A stretch of DNA of 64,000 bases from Croceibacterium ferulae (GTDB taxonomy: Bacteria; Pseudomonadota; Alphaproteobacteria; Sphingomonadales; Sphingomonadaceae). The position numbers and the translations under genes were made by a program. Location: assembly GCF_003660445.1 (NCBI RefSeq), contig NZ_QZVQ01000009.1, positions 62,001 to 126,000 of the forward strand, read 5' to 3'. Below, one piece after another: positions 45,998-54,730 of this stretch. Within the stretch, counting starts at the first letter, position 1, and each line of letters opens with the position of its first letter. The notes under the pieces are model-generated. The model ran no database searches and was not told where the DNA came from. It worked only from the letters and a program-made list of their open reading frames with translations.

Positions 45998-46918
45998 TTG
46001 AACACCAATCGCAATAATAACCGTCGGCGTGGCCGCAACAATAGTGGTCGTGGCCAAAGCGGCGGTGGCAATGGCGGGGGCAACCGGATCGACAGCCGGG
46101 CGCGGGGCAATGCGCCGCAACTGCTTGAAAAGTACCGCAAGCTGGCGCACGACGCGTCGCTGAACGACGACCGCGTGCAGACCGAATATTACCTGCAATT
46201 CGCCGACCACTATTTCCGCGTGCTCGCCGATTCCAAGCAGAAGGACGACACGCGTCCTCGCAACCAGAACGATCGGGGCCAATCGTTCGACGATTACGAG
46301 GATGACGAGGACGAGTTCGACGGCGGCGCTCGCGCCACGCCGCGCGGCCGGTCCGAGCAGGGCCGGGACTCGGCGGGTCGTGAGATGAACCGCGATGCGG
46401 GCCGTCGCAACGATACCGATCAGAATGACGGTCAGGCGGGCGACCAGACCGCGATGGAACATCAGCGCGGCAGCGAGGGTGACGCGATCGACCCCAGTGC
46501 CGAGGAAAATCCCTTTACCCGCGACAACGGACGGCGTGGCCGCAAGCCCCGCGCCGCAGCCGACGGCGATGGCGCATCGGCCGGCGAAGGCCGTGGTCGT
46601 GGCCGGCCCGCTGCAAGTGATGGCGATGGCGCAGCACCCGGCGAACCCCGCGGTCGCGGCCGCTCCACCGCCCGGCGCGCCGAGGTGGCGGAGACGCAAG
46701 GCGAGGCTGGCTTTGATGCCATGGTCCTGCCTCCCTCCATTTCGCGCAGCGACGATGCCGGCAGCGGCATGCCCGATGGCGACAGCGATACGGCGGCCGA
46801 TGCGCCGCCCGCTCGCGCTGCCCGCAAGGCACCGGCCCGTCCGCGCCGCCGTGCTCCCCGCGCGGACGACACCGGGCCCGAGGACGGCTCTGGCGAAACA
46901 CTCGAAGTGGTCGGCTGA
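45998..46918 (+). CDS. DUF4167 domain protein, probable RNA-binding, with disordered tail
   Basis: A 306-residue protein. Its basic Asn/Arg/Gly-rich N-terminus (N-R-N-N-N-R-R-R-G-R-N-N) and the conserved core I-D-S-R-A-R-G-N-A-P-Q-L-L-E-K-Y-x-K-L-A-H-D-A, then Y-Y-L-Q-F-A-D-H-Y-F-R-V, mark DUF4167, found across Alphaproteobacteria. The remaining about 200 residues look disordered and include two R-G-R-G-R/G-D-G-A units. I chose TTG 45998 with GAGGAAG nine bases upstream, which gives the family N-terminus; in-frame upstream codons code for unlikely sequence. The function is unknown; RNA or DNA binding is inferred from composition. Confidence 0.88.
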   Translation: MNTNRNNNRRRGRNNSGRGQSGGGNGGGNRIDSRARGNAPQLLEKYRKLAHDASLNDDRVQTEYYLQFADHYFRVLADSKQKDDTRPRNQNDRGQSFDDYEDDEDEFDGGARATPRGRSEQGRDSAGREMNRDAGRRNDTDQNDGQAGDQTAMEHQRGSEGDAIDPSAEENPFTRDNGRRGRKPRAAADGDGASAGEGRGRGRPAASDGDGAAPGEPRGRGRSTARRAEVAETQGEAGFDAMVLPPSISRSDDAGSGMPDGDSDTAADAPPARAARKAPARPRRRAPRADDTGPEDGSGETLEVVG

Positions 46919-46949
46919 ACGCACGACCTGCTGATCTGAGCCGGCACGC

Positions 46950-48512
46950 ATGACGCAGCACCGCCTGGACGGCAGGGCCGGTTCGGCCGCGTCGCTCGCG
47001 CTGGGCGTGCTGGCGGCCACCGGCTTCGAACCGCTGCACTGGTGGCCGGTGGCGCTGGTCGCCATGGGCCTGTTCGCCACGCTGGTGGCGAGAACCGCCA
47101 GCGTAGGCCGCGCCGGCTGGCTCGGCTGGCTGTTCGGGTTGGGTTACTTCACCTTCGGCAACAACTGGATCGCCACCGCCTTCACCCATCAGGCACAGAT
47201 GCCGGCGGTGTTGGGCTGGGCGGCGGTGCCGCTGCTGGCAGTATACCTGGCGGTTTATCCCGCCATGGCTGCCTTGGGCGGGCGAGCGATTGCCGGCGCC
47301 GGACGGCACCGCACCGTCCCGCTTGCCTTTGCCGGCTGCTGGATCGGGTCGGAACTGCTGCGCGCCAGCGTCTTCACCGGATATTCCTGGAACCCGTTCG
47401 CCATGGTCTTGCTGGGACCGTGGGACCGGCCCGGCCTGGCCATGCTCTCGCCCTGGATGGGCACCTATGCCCTGTCCGGGCTGGCGGTGCTGCTGTCCGT
47501 CATGGCTGCGGAATGGGCCTTGCGCCGCCGCTTCGTGCCCGCCGCCGGAGTGGCGCTGGTGGTGGCCGCGGGCATGCTGCTGCCGGGACACGCCGGGCCG
47601 GACGGTGCCTTGCCGGTGACGGTGGTGCAGCCCAACCTGCCCCAGGCGCGACTGGGCGATCCGCGGTTCTTCGAAGCCAATTACCTGCAGCTGGCCAGCC
47701 TCTCGCCCGCCGCCCGGCCCGGCCCGCCGCGGCTGGTGCTGTGGCCGGAAAGCGGCCTCGCCGATTATCTGCGGCCCGGCTACCCGCAGCGATTCTACGA
47801 TTCCACCACCGCTCTCGGCAGCCCGGACTTTGCCCGCCGGCGGATCGGCCGCACGATCGGCGCGGGATCGCTGCTGCTGACCGGGGCGGTCGATCTGGAG
47901 GTGCAGGACGGCCGCGCCGTTGGCGCCTACAATTCGGTCACCGCGCTGGATGCGGACGGCACCATCCGCGGCAGCTACGCCAAGGCGCATCTGGTGCCCT
48001 ATGGCGAATATCTGCCCATGCGCGAAGTGCTGGAGCCGCTGGGCCTGAGCCGCCTGGTACCCGGTGCGATCGATTTTCTCTCCGGCCCTGGTCCGCGCAC
48101 CCTGGCGCTAGGCGAGTACGGCCGGGCCGGCGTGCAGATCTGCTACGAGATCGTGTTCTCTGGCGAGGTGGCGGACCGGCGCGACCGGCCGGACTACATC
48201 TTCAACCCGTCTAATGATGGCTGGTTCGGCGCCTTCGGCCCGCCGCAGCATCTGGCGCAGGCGCGGATGCGGGCGATCGAGGAAGGGCTGCCGGTCCTGC
48301 GCTCCACCACCACCGGCATCAGCGCGGTGATCGATGCGCGCGGCATCGTGCGGCAGCATCTGGCCACCGGCGTCGCCGGCCGGATGGACATGGCCGTGCC
48401 CGCCGCATTGCCGCCGACACTGTTCGCGCGGGTGGGCAACATGCTCGCCTTTGCCTGGGCCCTGATTTTTCTTGGCCTTGCGCTGGTTGCAGTGAGGCGG
48501 ACCCGCCCTTAA
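46950..48512 (+). CDS. lnt: Apolipoprotein N-acyltransferase
   Basis: A 520-residue inner-membrane enzyme that adds the third acyl chain to lipoproteins. About six to eight hydrophobic segments fill the first 210 residues. The nitrilase-like periplasmic domain holds the triad: Glu in W-P-E-S-G, Lys in S-Y-A-K-A-H-L-V-P-Y-G-E-Y-L-P, and Cys in V-Q-I-C-Y-E-I-V-F. A last helix ends the protein. It follows the DUF4167 gene by 31 bases and precedes metK by 37, a likely shared transcript. Substrates in this window would include the sodC, M28 and DUF305 lipoproteins. Confidence 0.95.
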   Translation: MTQHRLDGRAGSAASLALGVLAATGFEPLHWWPVALVAMGLFATLVARTASVGRAGWLGWLFGLGYFTFGNNWIATAFTHQAQMPAVLGWAAVPLLAVYLAVYPAMAALGGRAIAGAGRHRTVPLAFAGCWIGSELLRASVFTGYSWNPFAMVLLGPWDRPGLAMLSPWMGTYALSGLAVLLSVMAAEWALRRRFVPAAGVALVVAAGMLLPGHAGPDGALPVTVVQPNLPQARLGDPRFFEANYLQLASLSPAARPGPPRLVLWPESGLADYLRPGYPQRFYDSTTALGSPDFARRRIGRTIGAGSLLLTGAVDLEVQDGRAVGAYNSVTALDADGTIRGSYAKAHLVPYGEYLPMREVLEPLGLSRLVPGAIDFLSGPGPRTLALGEYGRAGVQICYEIVFSGEVADRRDRPDYIFNPSNDGWFGAFGPPQHLAQARMRAIEEGLPVLRSTTTGISAVIDARGIVRQHLATGVAGRMDMAVPAALPPTLFARVGNMLAFAWALIFLGLALVAVRRTRP

Positions 48513-48549
48513 CACCGGCGGCTTGTTGCGAAACGATTGAAAGCCACCG

Positions 48550-49767
48550 ATGCGCCATAATTACCTGTTCACGTCCGAAAGCGTGTCCGAAGGTCACCCG
48601 GACAAGGTCGCGGACCAGATCTCCGATGCGATTGTCGACCTGTTCCTGTCCAAGGATCCGGAAGCGCGCATCGCCTGCGAGACCATGACCACCACGCAGC
48701 TTGTCGCGCTGGCGGGGGAGATCCGCTGCAAGGGTGTGTACGAGAACGGCGAGTGGGCCCCCGGCGCGCTGGAGGAGATCGAGCGCACGGTGCGCGCCAC
48801 CGTGCGCGACATCGGCTATGAGCAGGACGGCTTCCATTGGGAGACCTTCACCTTTCAGAACAACCTGCACGGCCAGTCCAAGGAAATCGCGCAAGGCGTC
48901 GATGCCAGCGGCAACAAGGACGAGGGCGCCGGCGACCAGGGCATCATGTTCGGCTTCGCCTGCAGCGAGACGCCCGACCTGATGCCGGCCACGCTGTATT
49001 ACAGCCACAAGATCCTGGAGCGGATGGCCGCCGACCGGAAGAGCGGCGCGGCCCCCTTCCTGCAGCCTGACGCCAAGAGCCAGGTGACGCTGCGCTTCGA
49101 AGATGGCGTGCCGGTTGCCTGCCCGGCGATCGTCGTCAGCACGCAGCATGCCGCCGGCTATCACGAAGGCGACAAGGAAGCCGAACTGAAGGCCTATGTG
49201 AAGGGCGTCATCGCCGACATCCTGCCGGCCGGGCTGCTGTCGGATGCCACCAAGTATCACATCAACCCGACCGGCGCGTTCGAGATCGGCGGCCCCGATG
49301 GCGATGCCGGCCTGACCGGGCGCAAGATCATCGTCGACACCTATGGCGGCGCCGCGCCGCATGGGGGCGGGGCGTTCAGCGGCAAGGACCCGACCAAGGT
49401 CGATCGCTCGGCCGCCTATATCACCCGCTATCTGGCCAAGAACGTGGTCGCCGCGGGTCTGGCCACGCGCTGCACGATACAGATCGCCTATGCGATCGGC
49501 GTGTCGGAGCCGCTGTCGCTGTACGTCGATACGCATGGCACCTGTGCCGATGGCGTGACCGATGCCGGGCTCGAAGAGGCCATTCAGTCGATCGAGTCGC
49601 TGGGCGGCCTGACCCCGCGCGCGATCCGCACCACCCTGGGCCTGAACCGGCCGATCTATCGCCAGACTGCCGCCTATGGTCATTTCGGCCGCGAGCCGCA
49701 GGGCGATACCTTCCCGTGGGAACGCACGGACCTGGTCGACGAGCTGAAGGCAGCGCTTGGTCGCTGA
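48550..49767 (+). CDS. metK: S-adenosylmethionine synthase
   Basis: A 405-residue enzyme that makes SAM from ATP and methionine. Signatures are [11 protein letters not shown] near the N-terminus, [10 protein letters not shown], and the P-loop-like [16 protein letters not shown]. Only 37 bases separate it from lnt. I looked for a SAM or SAH riboswitch there and see none. A strong GC hairpin follows the stop. Confidence 0.97.
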   Translation: MRHNYLFTSESVSEGHPDKVADQISDAIVDLFLSKDPEARIACETMTTTQLVALAGEIRCKGVYENGEWAPGALEEIERTVRATVRDIGYEQDGFHWETFTFQNNLHGQSKEIAQGVDASGNKDEGAGDQGIMFGFACSETPDLMPATLYYSHKILERMAADRKSGAAPFLQPDAKSQVTLRFEDGVPVACPAIVVSTQHAAGYHEGDKEAELKAYVKGVIADILPAGLLSDATKYHINPTGAFEIGGPDGDAGLTGRKIIVDTYGGAAPHGGGAFSGKDPTKVDRSAAYITRYLAKNVVAAGLATRCTIQIAYAIGVSEPLSLYVDTHGTCADGVTDAGLEEAIQSIESLGGLTPRAIRTTLGLNRPIYRQTAAYGHFGREPQGDTFPWERTDLVDELKAALGR

Positions 49768-49792
49768 CCTTCGGAAATCACCGCCTCAACGA

Positions 49793-49822
49793 GAAAGGGC
49801 GCCCCGCGGGGCGCCCTTCTTG
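49793..49822. terminator. Bidirectional intrinsic terminator between metK and the M23 peptidase gene
   Basis: A GC-rich stem (GGGCGCC / GGCGCCC, with CCGCGG at the tip and A/T-rich flanks AGAAA...TTCTT) lies 25 bases after the metK stop and about 30 bases past the stop of the convergent M23 gene. The A-run on one side and T-run on the other allow termination in both directions. Confidence 0.85.
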
Positions 49823-49853
49823 TATCGTGGTCAGTAGACGAACGGGAAGAGGA

Positions 49854-50555
49854 TCAGTCCCCGCCGCCCATGCCGCCCTGGCCAGCGACCAGCGCCACGC
49901 GCGTATCGTTGCCGGCGTCCAGCATGTAGGGGCGCGGATCGACCGGCTCGCCAGCGACGCGCACTTCATAATGCAGGTGCGGACCGGTGGAGCGGCCGGT
50001 GGAGCCGACATAGCCGATCAGCTGACCCTTGGACACGCGCTCCCCGGCGGAAACCGCGAAGCCGGACAGGTGGCCAAAGCGGGTCTGCAGGTCGCCGCCA
50101 TGTTCCAGCGCGATGTAGTTGCCATACGAGCCCCAGGCATCCGCGCGGCTGACCAGCCCATCGGCCGGGGCATAGACCGGCGTACCGGTGGGCGCTGCGA
50201 GATCGACGCCATTATGCTGGCGCCGGCGGCCCAGCACGGGGTGCGCCCGCATCCCATAGTTGCTGCTCATCCGCGCAGCGTCGAGCGGCATGCGCGAAGG
50301 AACCGCGACGCGCTGCACCGGAGCGGTGACGAAGCCGGTGGCTGCGCTGACGCGCCCGGCATCGGCCTGCTGCCAGCTGGCGAACAGCTCGCTGAACTCG
50401 GCATCACCGGTACCGCTGGCGACGGGCGCCTCGATCACGCCGGTGATCTGCGCACTGGTCAGCTGAGTGGCGGCGGCGCTGTTGTCCTGCGCCTGCACGG
50501 GGGCCACGATGGTGGCGGCGATCCCGGCGGCGGCAATGGCGAGCTTGATGATCAT
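49854..50555 (-). CDS. M23 family (LytM-type) peptidase
   Basis: A 233-residue exported endopeptidase likely to cut peptidoglycan cross-links. The signal peptide (I-A-A-A-G-I-A-A-T-I-V-A-P-V-Q-A-Q) is near 1-23, and the M23 domain covers about 100-215. Zinc ligands are in H-N-G-V-D-L-A-A, H-L-S-G and the H-x-H of P-H-L-H-Y-E. All are present, so it looks active rather than a LytM regulator. It is a single gene; the 168-base upstream gap holds a 12-bp near-perfect hairpin and presumably its promoter. Confidence 0.92.
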   Translation of the reverse strand: MIIKLAIAAAGIAATIVAPVQAQDNSAAATQLTSAQITGVIEAPVASGTGDAEFSELFASWQQADAGRVSAATGFVTAPVQRVAVPSRMPLDAARMSSNYGMRAHPVLGRRRQHNGVDLAAPTGTPVYAPADGLVSRADAWGSYGNYIALEHGGDLQTRFGHLSGFAVSAGERVSKGQLIGYVGSTGRSTGPHLHYEVRVAGEPVDPRPYMLDAGNDTRVALVAGQGGMGGGD

Positions 50556-50616
50556 ATGACCGACGATCCGTCCTTCTTAGTTCCCGCCAGCCCAGATGGG
50601 TAAGCGGTGTGTCGAA

Positions 50617-50641
50617 GTGCCACGCGGCAGCCGCGCGGCAC
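50617..50641. repeat. Near-perfect GC hairpin upstream of the M23 gene
   Basis: The arms GTGCCACGCGGC (50617-50628) and GCCGCGCGGCAC (50630-50641) pair at 11 of 12 positions around a single A. It lies between the stop of the DUF455 gene and the start of the M23 gene. No clear T-run is present in the minus direction. It may be the end of the glnE-bcp-DUF455 transcript or a regulator site. Confidence 0.45.
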
Positions 50642-50723
50642 GTTTCGGGCGTTTTGTGTCTTTAGAGAAGGTCGGAACCCCCCGCCGTCTCGTTGATTGG
50701 AGGGGTAACCGGGCGCACGTTGC

Positions 50724-51512
50724 CTAGGCAAGCGCGGTGTAGACGCTGCGCGGCAGACCGGCTGCTTGCCGCGCTGAGTCGTTGAATGGCGGCTTCAAGG
50801 TGCCGTGACAGTACTGTCGAACCAGTATTTCCCAGTAGTTCTCGTAAGATTCGCCGCGGCTTGCCGCCACTTGTGCAAAGTGCTTGGCACCAGCCGCCAC
50901 GTGGCGGATCTCGTCGTCAAGCAGCCGGCGCAGGATGCGGGCACCATGCTGGTCGCCACTGGTGAGGACGCGGTCATGCATCGCCGGGTTCACGTCCAGC
51001 CCGCGCGCTTCCAGCACCATCGGCACCACTGCCAGCCGCGCGGCCACGTCGCGTCTGGTTGCTTCCGCCGCTTCCCACAGTCCGTCATGCGCGGGCAGCG
51101 CGCCATAATGGCTGCCCGCCGTGCGCAACTTGCGGGCGATCAGCGCCCAATGCATCGCCTCGTCCGCCGCGACCGACAGGAAATCGTCGACGAATTCCGG
51201 CCCTTGCGCCTCCCCGAAGCGGCCGGCGGCATCCAGCGCCAGGTCGATGGCGACGAATTCGATATGTGCCAGCGAGTGCCACAGGGCTATGCGTGACGCT
51301 TCAGATCCGCCCCGCCGGCGCGGCATCTGCGCAGGGGACAGCAGCTGCAATCCGGGGGGCAGCGCCGGACGGTCAGGCATCGGCGTCGCCCAGTCCCACG
51401 CCAGCGCGCCTGTTCGCCAGGCCCGCACCAGCGCGCGCACCCTCATGGCCTTGGCCTGCGGCTCGCCTGTCAGCAATGCGCCGGCGATGGCGGCAGACAG
51501 GGAGCCGGTCAC
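50724..51512 (-). CDS. DUF455 family ferritin-like protein
   Basis: A 262-residue cytoplasmic protein of the DUF455 group. Ferritin-like carboxylate/His motifs are visible in L-A-H-I-E-F-V-A-I-D-L, A-D-E-A-M-H-W and D-D-E-I-R-H-V-A, consistent with a di-iron four-helix bundle. Related proteins act in tRNA modification (MiaE-like) or remain uncharacterised. It overlaps bcp by four bases and is the last gene of glnE-bcp-DUF455. A peroxide-linked role is suggested only by that neighbour. Confidence 0.87.
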   Translation of the reverse strand: MTGSLSAAIAGALLTGEPQAKAMRVRALVRAWRTGALAWDWATPMPDRPALPPGLQLLSPAQMPRRRGGSEASRIALWHSLAHIEFVAIDLALDAAGRFGEAQGPEFVDDFLSVAADEAMHWALIARKLRTAGSHYGALPAHDGLWEAAEATRRDVAARLAVVPMVLEARGLDVNPAMHDRVLTSGDQHGARILRRLLDDEIRHVAAGAKHFAQVAASRGESYENYWEILVRQYCHGTLKPPFNDSARQAAGLPRSVYTALA

Positions 51513-51973
51513 AGCGCCTGCGCCGCCTCCAGCACCTCCGCCGCGTGGCCCTTGACCTTCACCTTGCGCCAGACCCGTGCGATCCGCCCGTCGGTATCCA
51601 GCAGGTAGGTGGTGCGCTCCATGCCCATATAGGTGCGGCCATACATGCTCTTCTGCACCCAGATGCCCAGCGCATCGGCCAGCCCGTCCTCCACCGGGTC
51701 GGAGGCGAGCGGCACGGTCAGGCCATGTTTGGCGGCGAACTTTGCATGCTTCGCGGGCGGATCCTTGCTGATCCCCAGCAGCGCCACGCCGGCGGCGGCG
51801 AAGTCGTCTGCCATGGCGGTGAAGTCGAGGTTTTCCGTGGTGCAGCCCGGCGTGTCATCCTTGGGGTAGAAGAACAGCACCGCCTTGCGCCCGGCGAAGT
51901 CGCCCGGGCGGATCACCGCCCCGTCCGCTCCCTGCATTGCCACATCGGGCATCACCTCGCCCACATCCACCAT
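51509..51973 (-). CDS. bcp: Thioredoxin-dependent peroxiredoxin (Bcp/PrxQ type)
   Basis: A 154-residue peroxiredoxin that reduces hydrogen and organic peroxides. The peroxidatic Cys44 is in F-F-Y-P-K-D-D-T-P-G-C-T-T-E. The resolving Cys expected five residues later is missing (E-N-L-D-F), and no other Cys is present, so it must work as a 1-Cys enzyme with an outside thiol. I chose ATG 51973, preceded by GGAG, one base beyond the glnE stop region. It is overlapped by the DUF455 gene. Confidence 0.93.
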   Translation of the reverse strand: MVDVGEVMPDVAMQGADGAVIRPGDFAGRKAVLFFYPKDDTPGCTTENLDFTAMADDFAAAGVALLGISKDPPAKHAKFAAKHGLTVPLASDPVEDGLADALGIWVQKSMYGRTYMGMERTTYLLDTDGRIARVWRKVKVKGHAAEVLEAAQAL

Positions 51974-51974
51974 C

Positions 51975-54629
51975 TCAGATCTCCAGTTCCTGTCCCAGCA
52001 CGGCTCGCCAGGCCTGTGCCACGCAACCCCGCGCCTCCGCCACGGACTGCAGCAGCGCCGGGTAGCCGGCAAGACCGCAGGCGGCGGCAAAGGCGTCCTG
52101 CGCCACAGGCGGCGGGATGTCGCCGGCGGGAGCGAACAGCCGTTGCGCCACCAGCACGCGGGTCAACATGCCATGATGATGGGCAACGGCGGCCGGCAGT
52201 TGGTCGCGCGCCGCCAGTGTGGCGATCGCCTGCGGCAGATGCGGCTGCAACGCCGCGCGGTCGCGCAGTTGCAGGTAGTGGACCAGGAACTCCAGATCGA
52301 CCAGGCCGCCGCGCAGCAGCTTCACGTCGAGCTCGCTCACCGGCGCCTTGTGCGCCGCCATCTCCGCCCGCATCGCCAGCACATCGGCGCGCAGGCGGTC
52401 GGGATCGCGGGGCAGGTGCAGGATGTCCTGCAGCAACGCCGTCAGCGCGGCGCGATCCTCCTCCGCGCCGAACATCGGCCGGGCGCGGGTCAGGGCCATG
52501 TGCTCCCAGGTCCATGCCTCCTCGCGCTGGTAGCGGCCGAAGCTGTCCAGGCTGACGGCCAGCGGCCCTTGTGCGCCTTGCGGGCGAAGGCGGGTGTCGA
52601 CCTCGTACAAGGCCCCTTCGGAAGTCGGCACGCTGAGCGCGGCGGTCACCCGCTGCGCCAGACGGTTGAAGTAGAGCGAAGCGGTCAGCGGGCGCGGCCC
52701 ATCGGATTCCACGCCGATCTCGCCGGTGAACAGATAGACGAGGTCGAGGTCGCTGGCATGGGTCAGCGCCCCGCCGCCCAGCCGACCCAGGCCCAGCACC
52801 AGCAGGCGCCCGCCGGGCACGCGGCCATGCGCCACCTCGAACTCGGCAGTGGCGGCCTCTGCCGCGCAGCCCAATGCCGCCTCCGCTACCCGGCCCAGGC
52901 CATCGGCCACATCCAGCGCATCGTGCCGCGCCATCACCAGCTGCGTACCCAGCGCGAAGCGTTCCTCCCCCACCACCTGTCGAATCCGGTCGAGCCGCGC
53001 CTCCAGGTCGCCGGCCTGGCGGTCAACCGGCTGCATGGCCTGCTGCAACGCCGGCACGGATGGCGGCAGGTCCAGCGCGGACCGGTCGATCAGCCGGTCC
53101 AGCAGCGCCGGACGATGCGCCAGCGCGTCTCCGAGCGGGCGCGACAGGGTCAGCAGGCGCAGCACCTCTTCCAGCAGACCGGGGCGCTGTTCGAACAGGC
53201 GGAACAGGTTCACGGCGGAGGGCAGGCGTGCCAGCAGCCGTTCCCACCGGGCCATCGCCTGCGGAGGATCGGGCGCCTTGTCGAATGCGTCCAGCAGCCA
53301 GGGCAGCACCGCATCGAAGGCCACCCGCGCCTCCGGCCCGCGCAGGGCGCGCAAGGTCGCGCGCCAGCCGGCCACCCGCTCTGCATGATGGTGCGCCAGG
53401 GCGGGCATCTGGGGCGTGGAGCGGTCTTCCCCCAGCAAGGTGTCGTAATGCCCGGCGACGGTCCGGGTCAGCGCGTCGAGTTCCGATACCAGCGCCGCGC
53501 CATCCGGCAGGCCGTCCAGCCGGGCGACATTGTCCAGGGCGGCGGCGCTGTCCGGCAGGCTGTGCGTCTGCCGGTCATCCACCATCTGCAGCCGGTGCTC
53601 GATCGTGCGCAGCCGGTCGTAGGCGGTGCCCAGCGCCAGCGCGGTCTCCCCGGCGATCAGCCCTTCGGCCGCCAGCGCGTCCAGCGCGGCGCGGGTGCCG
53701 CGCAGGCGCAAGGCGGGCCGCCGGCCGCCATGGACCAGCTGGTGCGTCTGGGCGAAGAACTCGATTTCCCGGATCCCGCCGCGCCCGCGCTTCAGGTCGT
53801 ATCCGGGGCCGGGCGCCTGCGGTCCGTCATACGCCTCCCGGATGCGGCGGGTCAGCCGGCGGATATCCTCGATCGCGGTAAAATCCAGGCTACGGCGCCA
53901 CACGAAGGGGGTGATCGCCTGCAGGAACCGTTCGCCTGCCGCGATGTCGCCGCCGGCGGCGCGGGCGCGGATGAAGGCGGCGCGTTCCCATGCCACCGCG
54001 CTGCTCTCGTAATGACTCAGCGCCGCGTCGAAGGAGATGGCTGGCGGGCTGACCTCGCTGGCGGGCCGCAGCCGCAGGTCGACGCGGAAGACGTAGCCTT
54101 CCGCCGTCTGCCGGCTGAGCAGTTCGGTGATTGCGCGGGCATAACGCTGCGCGGTTTCCGCCGGTTCGTCGCGCGGGCGACGGGGCAGAGTGACGGGGTC
54201 GTAGAGCAGGATGGGGTCGATGTCGGAGGAATAGTTCAGCTCGCCGGCACCCTGCTTGCCCAGGGCCAGCGCGACGAAGCCCGCCGGCGCGGCATCGGGC
54301 ACGCGGGCGGTGATGGCGTGCGTGATGGCCCGGTCCAGCGCATGATCGGCAAAGGCGCTGAGTTCCGCCATGACCCGCGCCGGCGGGAAGGCCTCCGCCA
54401 GATCGCCCACCGCCAGCACGGCGGCCAGAGCGAGCCGCTGCTGCCGCAGTTCGGAGGCCGTGTCGGCGGCGGTGATGGCGCGGGCGCGCTGCAGCGCCTC
54501 CTCCGCCCGCCCGTCCGCCAGCAGGGCGACGAGCTCCGGCTGCCGGTCCAGTGCGCGCGCCAGAAATGGGGAATGGCGCCGGGCGCGGTCGATCGCATCG
54601 GTCATGGCTTCGATCGGGGCATGGTCCAT
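51975..54629 (-). CDS. glnE: Bifunctional glutamine synthetase adenylyltransferase/adenylyl-removing enzyme
   Basis: An 884-residue nitrogen regulator that adenylylates and deadenylylates glutamine synthetase in response to PII. Two nucleotidyltransferase domains are visible: G-E-L-N-Y-S-S-D-I-D-P-I in the N-terminal half (adenylyl removal) and G-G-A-L-T-H-A-S-D-L-D-L-V-Y in the C-terminal half (adenylyl transfer). It is shorter than the E. coli protein (about 946), as is common in alphaproteobacteria. The start is ATG 54629 (an in-frame ATG at 54605 is possible). bcp and DUF455 follow without gaps. Confidence 0.95.
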   Translation of the reverse strand: MDHAPIEAMTDAIDRARRHSPFLARALDRQPELVALLADGRAEEALQRARAITAADTASELRQQRLALAAVLAVGDLAEAFPPARVMAELSAFADHALDRAITHAITARVPDAAPAGFVALALGKQGAGELNYSSDIDPILLYDPVTLPRRPRDEPAETAQRYARAITELLSRQTAEGYVFRVDLRLRPASEVSPPAISFDAALSHYESSAVAWERAAFIRARAAGGDIAAGERFLQAITPFVWRRSLDFTAIEDIRRLTRRIREAYDGPQAPGPGYDLKRGRGGIREIEFFAQTHQLVHGGRRPALRLRGTRAALDALAAEGLIAGETALALGTAYDRLRTIEHRLQMVDDRQTHSLPDSAAALDNVARLDGLPDGAALVSELDALTRTVAGHYDTLLGEDRSTPQMPALAHHHAERVAGWRATLRALRGPEARVAFDAVLPWLLDAFDKAPDPPQAMARWERLLARLPSAVNLFRLFEQRPGLLEEVLRLLTLSRPLGDALAHRPALLDRLIDRSALDLPPSVPALQQAMQPVDRQAGDLEARLDRIRQVVGEERFALGTQLVMARHDALDVADGLGRVAEAALGCAAEAATAEFEVAHGRVPGGRLLVLGLGRLGGGALTHASDLDLVYLFTGEIGVESDGPRPLTASLYFNRLAQRVTAALSVPTSEGALYEVDTRLRPQGAQGPLAVSLDSFGRYQREEAWTWEHMALTRARPMFGAEEDRAALTALLQDILHLPRDPDRLRADVLAMRAEMAAHKAPVSELDVKLLRGGLVDLEFLVHYLQLRDRAALQPHLPQAIATLAARDQLPAAVAHHHGMLTRVLVAQRLFAPAGDIPPPVAQDAFAAACGLAGYPALLQSVAEARGCVAQAWRAVLGQELEI

Positions 54630-54730
54630 CGCCCTTGCGTATGGACGGCTTTGCCCCCGGTTCAAAGCCTTGCCCTGTCGTGGCCGGGGTGCCAGTTGTG
54701 GCGACAGATACGGGTCAGGAGGTTTCTTGC

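Noticed and set aside
48513-48549. SAM or SAH riboswitch upstream of metK
   Set aside because: The gap is only 37 bases and lacks the paired and pseudoknot segments of known SAM-binding RNAs.
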